Both the position numbers and the translations under genes were made by a program. Shown one piece after another: positions 5,842 to 10,068 of a stretch of DNA of 10,068 nucleotides; position 1 is the stretch's first letter, and each line of letters starts with the position of its first letter. Location: positions 1 to 10,068 of the forward strand of contig DUFL01000038.1 in the NCBI GenBank assembly GCA_013331965.1, written 5' to 3'. Origin of the DNA: Candidatus Woesearchaeota archaeon (GTDB lineage Archaea; Nanobdellota; Nanobdellia; Woesearchaeales; UBA10107). The notes beneath the pieces were generated by a model, which did no database searches, had not been told where the DNA came from, and saw nothing but the letters and a program-made list of their open reading frames with translations.

Positions 5842-6204
5842 ATGACAGCACAGACAATAGATGATTTAGTCAATGTTGAATTTGATGTTCCGAATATCCT
5901 GACGATTGATCTCTATAAATTATATGAAGCATACTGCAAAGTCTCCAAAACCGCATACTTTCAGGAGGACTGGAGATATCTCAAGACGGAAGGATGGCAT
6001 AAATTCATAGAGGAAGGCGGGCTGAAATACAATAATTTTACCATAGAAAACGTAAAAGAAACAGACGAGATTACCGGCTCAGAAAAAAATTCTGGAATAA
6101 GAATAATAGTGCCTAACAACATCAATATAAAAGATGAACTGCTGTGGGCGGGAACATTATATTTTGAAAGCAAAAAAACTCTGCATGAAGAAATATGCGA
6201 TTAA
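5842..6204 (+). CDS. Unrecognised 120-residue acidic protein
   Basis: No family is recognised. The protein is acidic and soluble. It has a helical, aromatic-rich N-terminal half (LTIDLYKLYEAYCKVSKTAY, then WRYLKTEGWHKFIEEGGL) and a second half with strand-like segments (FTIENVKE, GIRIIVPNN, WAGTLYFES). There is no signal peptide or membrane segment. A good TATA box supports it as a gene. It ends 4 bp before the Drg gene's stop codon on the opposite strand, and it is divergent from the other unrecognised gene at 5350-5724. Confidence 0.65.
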   Translation: MTAQTIDDLVNVEFDVPNILTIDLYKLYEAYCKVSKTAYFQEDWRYLKTEGWHKFIEEGGLKYNNFTIENVKETDEITGSEKNSGIRIIVPNNINIKDELLWAGTLYFESKKTLHEEICD

Positions 6205-6208
6205 CAAT

Positions 6209-7297
6209 TCACTTCAGATGGATCTCTAATATATCTTTGTCCTTCATGACATGATCCAGCATGAATTTCTGTCCCGGAAATTTTGATGATGGACCCCATA
6301 CTCTCGCGAATTTGAATTTGGTAACGAAATCCTTGTGCAGACGTTCACAGACATCCTTTATTGTTGATTTCTGCTTTACAATCATCGGTTCTGCCATATC
6401 AGCATCTTTTCCTGTTTCTTTCAGATAAAGCCTCATAAGTTTCAGCCTTTCAAAGATAAGTTCTTTCAGCCTATCCATGTTTACATTGTCCTGCGCAGAG
6501 ATGAACAGGTCCGGATTGATCTCCTTGTTTATCTTTTCGATTTGCGATTCGTTCAAGACATCCAGTTTTGTAATCGCTGTCACAGCCGGAAGATATATCT
6601 TGTTTCCTTCGACCGCATCGATAAACTGGTCTATTGTCGGATTGCTTCTAAGAACGACATCTGCATTATTGATCTTGAATTCTTTCATTATATCTTTTAT
6701 CGTCTGATCATCTAAATCAGTCTTGACTGTCCTTCCTATCTTTATACCATCTTTTGATTTTTTTGCGATTTTAATGACAGGAATATTTTCATTGACCCGG
6801 ACTCCTGAATCGTAAATTTCTTTCAGGATTGCATTGTAGTGCTCCGGTTTCTGCCCGTCAATCAAGATTAATATCAAATCTGCATTTCTTATCACAGCGA
6901 GAACTTCTTTTCCTCTTCCTCTCCCGGATGCTGCTCCATGGACTATTCCCGGCAGATCAAGAATCTGGATTGTCGCTCCGTTGTATTTCATAACTCCCGG
7001 AATGCAGGTCAAAGTTGTGAACTCATATGCAGCGACCTCGGATTTTGCTCCGGTTATTGCATTCAGGACAGTAGATTTACCGACACTTGGAAAACCCAGA
7101 ATAACAACGGTTGCATCCCCTGATTTCTTTACAGAATAACCCTGAGTTCTTGGACCTTTTGATGCTCTTTTTACGACATCGTCTTTGAGCTTGGCAAGCT
7201 GAGCCTTGTACTGGCCTATCGCACTCTGTGTCTTCTTATTGTATTTAGTCTTGGATATTCTTTCTTCCAAGTCTTTGATGCTTTCCTGTATTCCCAT
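6209..7297 (-). CDS. drg: Drg-type Obg-family GTPase with C-terminal TGS domain
   Basis: A translation-associated GTPase found in nearly all archaea and eukaryotes. The N-terminal helical region (1-60, LEERISKTKYNKKTQSAIGQ) matches the Drg start. The G domain holds G1 GFPSVGKST (68-76), the G2 region EFTTLT (92-97), G3 DLPG (114-117), the RGRGKEVL glycine-arginine segment (126-133), G4 TKLD (243-246) and G5 around SAQD. The TGS domain occupies about 285-362, including the KDVCERLHKDF and ARVWGPSSKFPGQKF blocks. Its 362 residues are normal for archaeal Drg. Eukaryotic Drg1/Drg2 associate with polysomes; the archaeal role is less clear but presumably ribosomal. The start at 7297 fits both the family N-terminus and the TATA box 22 nt upstream. 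It is convergent with 5842-6204. Confidence 0.95.
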   Translation of the reverse strand: MGIQESIKDLEERISKTKYNKKTQSAIGQYKAQLAKLKDDVVKRASKGPRTQGYSVKKSGDATVVILGFPSVGKSTVLNAITGAKSEVAAYEFTTLTCIPGVMKYNGATIQILDLPGIVHGAASGRGRGKEVLAVIRNADLILILIDGQKPEHYNAILKEIYDSGVRVNENIPVIKIAKKSKDGIKIGRTVKTDLDDQTIKDIMKEFKINNADVVLRSNPTIDQFIDAVEGNKIYLPAVTAITKLDVLNESQIEKINKEINPDLFISAQDNVNMDRLKELIFERLKLMRLYLKETGKDADMAEPMIVKQKSTIKDVCERLHKDFVTKFKFARVWGPSSKFPGQKFMLDHVMKDKDILEIHLK

Positions 7298-7319
7298 GGG
7301 ATAAGCTAAAAGAAACCCC

Positions 7320-7327
7320 TTTAAAAA
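7320..7327 (-). promoter_or_regulatory. TATA box of drg
   Basis: The minus strand reads TTTTTAAA, 22 nt before the ATG at 7297, consistent with a leaderless transcript. Confidence 0.55.
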
Positions 7328-7354
7328 GATTTGGTGGAAGTGGACTTTTGAGTT

Positions 7355-7459
7355 GAGCCGGCGCTAACTTTTTGTTTTGTAATCAACGAATAAAATTCGG
7401 CATGGGTGCGGAATAAGAGTCGATGCTAACGGCAAATCATGAGATTTGGGATAGAACCC
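7355..7459 (+). repeat. Intergenic repeat family, copy without a matching left end
   Basis: It aligns with 5230-5338 and carries the motif twice, GAGCCGGCGCTAAC (7355-7368) and GAGTCGATGCTAAC (7417-7430). It ends with the hairpin CAAATC-atga-GATTTG and GGGATAGAACC. The shared GAGTTGAG at 7350-7357 also occurs at 5073-5080, so this looks like the same element with the hairpin-rich middle and far left end deleted. No flanking direct repeat was found. Confidence 0.7.
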
Positions 7460-7474
7460 TGAAAATAAGGTTAA

Positions 7475-7621
7475 GTCAACTCTGTTGTGCTGTCGGCTCG
7501 GCATGTAATGATGCAGCAGTCAGAAGCCGCTGAAGTCCCGTAGGGAGCGTCCCCTTCAGCTTATTTTCAGATGCAACTAATGATGCCTCGCGAAATGACA
7601 GCACAACACAATTAAGTTGAC
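7475..7621. other. Long fold-back structure: candidate structured RNA or small inverted-repeat element
   Basis: The ends pair over 19 bp: TGTTGTGCTGTC (7483-7494) with 7597-7608 without mismatch, then GTCAACT (7475-7481) with AGTTGAC (7615-7621) across a 1x6 internal loop. Inside, GGCAT (7500-7504) can pair with ATGCC (7583-7587), and GCTGAAG (7529-7535) with CTTCAGC (7554-7560), enclosing TCCC-gta-GGGA. The nested order and higher GC than the surroundings suggest an RNA fold. The outer repeats could equally be transposon ends. It does not match RNase P, SRP or 5S RNA as far as I can tell, and no promoter of its own is evident. It ends 20 bp before the TATA box of the next gene. Confidence 0.55.
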
Positions 7622-7641
7622 ATCGCCGAAAATGAAAAGAC

Positions 7642-7649
7642 TTTAATAT
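7642..7649 (+). promoter_or_regulatory. TATA box of the 7671-8003 gene
   Basis: TTTAATAT, 21 nt before the ATG at 7671. An upstream ATG at 7659 leads to a stop after four codons, so 7671 is the start. Confidence 0.5.
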
Positions 7650-7670
7650 CAGTTAGAATATGAGCTGCCA

Positions 7671-8003
7671 ATGACAATAACACTTGAACGGCAGATAGAA
7701 CAGATGCTTGCTTTGCACAAAGGATGGGATGATAGAGAAGCTCTTCCGATAAAAAGGGAAACAATCGACAAGGCCCTCAAATACATGCCTTTGATGGAAG
7801 AATATGTACATAATATGCTGAACATAAAACTTGGGCAGCCAAGCCTGACTGCCTGCACAGACGGAAGTGTCGATCTTCACTGGAATTCAGATGAATATGA
7901 ATTGATTATGAACGTTCCTGAACGCGCACTGCCTGCAACATACTACGGCGATGACAAACACAGGTCTAAAGTTCTAAAGGGAAACTTCCCAAAATACCAA
8001 TAA
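7671..8003 (+). CDS. Small uncharacterised protein with GWDD...P / DGSVDLHW pattern
   Basis: A 110-residue protein without signal peptide or membrane segment. The pattern is HKGWDDREALP (16-26), a helix (ETIDKALKYMPLMEEYV), QPSLTACTDGSVDLHW (56-71), a strand (EYELIMNVP) and a TYYGDD turn near the end. It recalls a widespread group of small bacterial hypothetical proteins with a W-x-G/D-x2-x-x-P start and a DG-x-[IV]-x-L-x-W core. That likeness is from memory of the pattern only. No biochemical role is known to me. It has its own TATA box and ends 2 bp before the pth2 TATA box. Confidence 0.7.
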   Translation: MTITLERQIEQMLALHKGWDDREALPIKRETIDKALKYMPLMEEYVHNMLNIKLGQPSLTACTDGSVDLHWNSDEYELIMNVPERALPATYYGDDKHRSKVLKGNFPKYQ

Positions 8004-8005
8004 CT

Positions 8006-8013
8006 TTTATATA
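8006..8013 (+). promoter_or_regulatory. TATA box of pth2
   Basis: TTTATATA, 22 nt before the ATG at 8036 and 2 nt after the previous stop codon. This gives pth2 its own leaderless transcript. Confidence 0.65.
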
Positions 8014-8035
8014 GCCCAGATGCAAAATAAGTGTT

Positions 8036-8374
8036 ATGAAACAGGTTATATTGGTAAGAAGTGATTTAAAGCTGCCAAAAGGAAAGATGGCAGCGCAATG
8101 CGCCCATGCTGCAGTCGAAGCTGAAATAAATTCTCCGAGAAAGAAGGTTGAAGAATGGCTTAATGAAGGGATGAAAAAAATTGTTCTTAAGGTCAAAGAT
8201 TTAGATGAACTGAAAAAGCTTGAAAAATCAGCGAGGGCTGAAAAATTAGTTGTTTCTGTCATAGTTGATGCCGGGTTGACAGCGGTAGAGCCTGGAACTG
8301 TAACTTGTGTAGGGATAGGTCCAGACGAAGATGTTAAAATCGATAAGGTAACTGGCCATTTGAAGATGTTATAG
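8036..8374 (+). CDS. pth2: Peptidyl-tRNA hydrolase, archaeal/eukaryotic type (Pth2)
   Basis: Pth2 releases peptides from peptidyl-tRNA that drops off the ribosome, recycling tRNA. The 112-residue protein covers the whole family. It has the N-terminal strand QVILVRSDLKLPKGKMAAQC (3-22) with Lys17, Gln21 and His24 in the conserved positions, then WLNEGMKKIVLKV (41-53), DAGLT (78-82), PGTVT (86-90) and IGP (94-96), ending in the TGHLKML tail. This form is found in archaea and eukaryotes and is unrelated to bacterial Pth. The 3' end overlaps the convergent Nudix-like gene by 41 bp. Confidence 0.97.
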   Translation: MKQVILVRSDLKLPKGKMAAQCAHAAVEAEINSPRKKVEEWLNEGMKKIVLKVKDLDELKKLEKSARAEKLVVSVIVDAGLTAVEPGTVTCVGIGPDEDVKIDKVTGHLKML

Positions 8375-8783
8375 GGTAACGTTCTGCTATTTTTGGCGTC
8401 ATAAAGAAATAATCCTTCTTATCTTTCAGGTATTCGTCTGAATAGATTCTATCAGAAGGAACAAACTCAACTGAAATAAGTCTTCCGTGAGGTTCGTGAA
8501 CTTTAACTAATGGTGAACATAAGAAAAATAACGCTCTATCTTCTTTCTTTATCACATCTTCTAAAACTTGCTCTATTCTTACTTGCCAACCTGTTTGATC
8601 CAGAATTGAATTTGCAAATTGCCCTCTTGTTATTTCAGTTCCTTTGAACTTTACCCTCGGAAGCGCCCATCTTCCTGGAGTTTGTCTTGTTGTTTTATTG
8701 GGATTATTGATTATCTTCCTGCCAAGCAGAACTGTTTTATCCTGTTCAATCAATGCATATGCAACTGCTCGTTTGTAGTCCAT
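8334..8783 (-). CDS. Nudix-fold protein with degraded catalytic box
   Basis: The 149-residue protein has the Nudix layout: RAVAYALIEQDKTVLLGRK strand pair at the start, then WALP (39-42), Gly48, Glu50 and TGW (64-66), aligning without gaps to the W-x-LPGG...E...REUxEExGU box. The catalytic positions are changed: the Arg-Glu pair is Asn58-Ser59, and the two metal-binding Glu are Asp62-Gln63. The LPGG glycines are Arg43-Val44. Hydrolysis of nucleoside diphosphates by the usual mechanism is therefore doubtful; a binding or structural role is inferred. The conserved-looking tail (ERYPITSSNGQLPYRF) lies in the overlap with pth2. The start fits the TATA box 21 nt upstream. The fold call comes from one motif plus strand pattern. 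Confidence 0.65.
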   Translation of the reverse strand: MDYKRAVAYALIEQDKTVLLGRKIINNPNKTTRQTPGRWALPRVKFKGTEITRGQFANSILDQTGWQVRIEQVLEDVIKKEDRALFFLCSPLVKVHEPHGRLISVEFVPSDRIYSDEYLKDKKDYFFMTPKIAERYPITSSNGQLPYRF

Positions 8784-8804
8784 AGAAGTGCTTTTTAATG
8801 CTTA

Positions 8805-8811
8805 TTTATAT
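8805..8811 (-). promoter_or_regulatory. TATA box of the Nudix-like gene
   Basis: The minus strand reads ATATAAA, about 21 nt before the ATG at 8783. It is back to back with the lysS TATA box, with 16 bp between them. Confidence 0.5.
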
Positions 8812-8827
8812 TTGTTTCCAAGTAACC

Positions 8828-8835
8828 TTTAAATA
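8828..8835 (+). promoter_or_regulatory. TATA box of lysS
   Basis: TTTAAATA, 22 nt before the ATG at 8858, consistent with a leaderless transcript. It shares a 74-bp divergent promoter region with the Nudix-like gene. Confidence 0.65.
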
Positions 8836-8857
8836 CTAAATACTTCAAGTTTATCTC

Positions 8858-10068
8858 ATGGACCCGGAGCAGGCTTTAATCAACGAAAGGCTCAGCAAAT
8901 TAAAGGAGATAAAGAGCTGGAAAATCAATCCATATCCGTACAAATACAGTCCTACTCACCATGCAGATCAGATTAAGAATTCTTTTGCAGGATTAAAACC
9001 CGAAGAAAAGACAAAAGAAATTGTCTGTGTCGCTGGAAGACTTCTTACAAAAAGAGATATGGGAAAGATCGCTTTCGCAACTGTATCTGACCAGTCCGGA
9101 ACAATACAGTTATTCGCAAAAGAAGATTTGATGAAGGACAGCTATAAATTATTCAGGAAAGTTGATTTGGGGGATTTTGTGGGTGCAAAAGGAATCATAT
9201 TCAAGACAAAATCTGGAGAGATAACTGTCGAGGTAAAAGAATTTGTATTGCTGTCGAAATCATTGAGGCCGCTGCCTGAAAAATACCACGGAATAAAGGA
9301 TCCTGAGGTTAAATTCAGGCAAAGATATTCGCATTTGGCAACGGACAAGGCAGCAAGAGATATTTTGATAACAAGAAGCAGAATAATCTGTGAAATAAGA
9401 AAAGTTCTTGAGGAAAAGAATTTTATCGAGGTTGAAACGCCTATTCTGCAGCCGCAATACGGCGGAGCAAACGCAAAACCGTTCAAGACTCATCATAATG
9501 TCCATGATATGGATATGTACCTAAGAATTTCTCCTGAACTTTATCTTAAAAGGCTTTTAGTAGGAGGATTTGAAAGAGTGTTTGAGATAGGAAGAAGTTT
9601 CAGGAACGAAGGGATTGACCACTCTCATAATCCGGAATTTACAATGCTTGAGCTTTACCAGGCATACTCAGACTATAATGATATGATGGAGCTGACCGAA
9701 GAAATATATGAAAAGGTTGCGAAAAAGATTTTTGGAACAACAAAAATTAAATTCGGGGATAAAATAATAGATGTAAAAAGACCATGGAGAAGGATTTCCA
9801 TGGTCGAAGCGATAAAACAGAATACAAACATAGGGGATATCTCAAAACTTGACGATTCTGAGATAAAAGACATTCTTAAGACATATAACATAAGATATGA
9901 TAAGGAATACATAAGAGGCTTGGCGATAGAAGCGATATTCGATGAATTGGTGCAGGACAAACTAGTCCAGCCTACTTTCATAACAAATCATCCCCGAGAA
10001 ACCACCTGCCTGTGCAAGCTTGACAGGAAAAATCCAAATTTTCTTGAAAGATTTGAAGCGTTCGCTTT
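8858..10068 (+). CDS. lysS: Lysyl-tRNA synthetase, class II, 3' end cut by window
   Basis: It charges tRNA-Lys in the cytoplasm. The open frame runs 403 codons from ATG at 8858 to the right edge. An OB-fold anticodon-binding domain (about 50-145) is followed by the class II core: motif 1 FIEVETPILQP (189-199), then YLRISPELYLKRLLVGGFER (221-240), and motif 2 FEIGRSFRNEG (242-252) with HNPEFTMLELYQAYSDY. RISPELYLKRLL and the HNPEFT block separate it from AspRS and AsnRS. Motif 3 is beyond the window, so around 80-100 residues are missing. At 381-387 the sequence is ETTCLCK where E[VT][ST]PLxK is usual, so the Pro is a Cys. Many euryarchaea use class I LysRS; the class II form here suggests a bacterial-type or DPANN lineage enzyme. 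Confidence 0.96.
   Translation, partial: MDPEQALINERLSKLKEIKSWKINPYPYKYSPTHHADQIKNSFAGLKPEEKTKEIVCVAGRLLTKRDMGKIAFATVSDQSGTIQLFAKEDLMKDSYKLFRKVDLGDFVGAKGIIFKTKSGEITVEVKEFVLLSKSLRPLPEKYHGIKDPEVKFRQRYSHLATDKAARDILITRSRIICEIRKVLEEKNFIEVETPILQPQYGGANAKPFKTHHNVHDMDMYLRISPELYLKRLLVGGFERVFEIGRSFRNEGIDHSHNPEFTMLELYQAYSDYNDMMELTEEIYEKVAKKIFGTTKIKFGDKIIDVKRPWRRISMVEAIKQNTNIGDISKLDDSEIKDILKTYNIRYDKEYIRGLAIEAIFDELVQDKLVQPTFITNHPRETTCLCKLDRKNPNFLERFEAFA

Noticed and set aside
7384..7459. RNase P RNA core (GGTGCGG...AAGAG, ATAGAACC)
   Set aside because: Short pieces resemble conserved RNase P segments, but the pairing partner regions and overall size are missing, and the same pieces occur in the element at 5230-5338.
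7505..7590. Box C/D or H/ACA guide RNA
   Set aside because: ATGATGC resembles box C and CTGA occurs downstream, but there is no proper terminal stem or kink-turn; ACACA near 7605 lies within the outer stem region.
7461..7633. GAAAAT direct repeat as a target duplication of the fold-back
   Set aside because: It is a 6-bp AT-rich word separated from the inverted ends by several bases, easily expected by chance in this composition.
7653..7880. Minus-strand frames opposite the 7671-8003 gene
   Set aside because: They are shadows of the plus-strand gene, which has a TATA box and a better protein pattern.
7966..8262. 98-codon minus-strand frame opposite pth2
   Set aside because: It lies on the antisense strand of a certain Pth2 gene and shows no domain of its own.
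9142..9981. Minus-strand frames opposite lysS
   Set aside because: The plus strand encodes clear LysRS motifs throughout, so these are antisense artefacts.

Overview
The window looks like a compact, AT-rich archaeal chromosome, most likely from a small-genome DPANN lineage such as Woesearchaeota or Pacearchaeota. The domain call rests on an archaeal Pth2 peptidyl-tRNA hydrolase, a Drg/Obg GTPase with a TGS domain, and TATA boxes sitting 21-24 nt ahead of the start codon of ten genes, as expected for leaderless archaeal mRNAs. The lineage is inference: a bacterial-type ThrRS and a class II LysRS, with very short intergenic gaps, fit DPANN but do not prove it.

Layout. 1-978 (-): U32-family Fe-S protein, cut by the left edge. 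1012-2099 (-): two-gene operon, a nitroreductase starting at TTG followed by a RecA/KaiC-like protein without a P-loop. 2100-2439: divergent intergenic region with a hairpin and a degenerate repeat. 2440-2991 (+): CDP-alcohol phosphatidyltransferase (PgsA-like). 3043-4938 (-): ThrRS. 4975-5347: an apparently inserted, transposase-less element with 9-bp flanking direct repeats. 5350-5724 (-) and 5842-6204 (+): divergent pair of unrecognised small genes. 6209-7297 (-): Drg GTPase. 7298-7670: intergenic region with a second copy of the repeat and a roughly 147-bp fold-back that may be a structured RNA or another small mobile element. 7671-8003 (+): unrecognised small protein. 8036-8374 (+): Pth2, overlapping tail-to-tail by 41 bp with 8334-8783 (-), a Nudix-fold protein whose catalytic box is degraded. 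8858-10068 (+): class II LysRS, cut by the right edge.

Function. Most recognisable genes serve translation: two aminoacyl-tRNA synthetases, peptidyl-tRNA hydrolase, a ribosome-associated GTPase and a probable RNA-modifying U32 protein. PgsA-like makes membrane lipid head groups. They are not one operon; nearly every gene has its own promoter.

The least explained material is intergenic. Three intergenic regions share repeat units (a GAGYCGRYGCTAAC-type motif and a 29-nt hairpin with paired base changes), and one copy has the terminal inverted repeats and 9-bp target duplication of a MITE. No defence system, CRISPR array, tRNA or rRNA gene was found.
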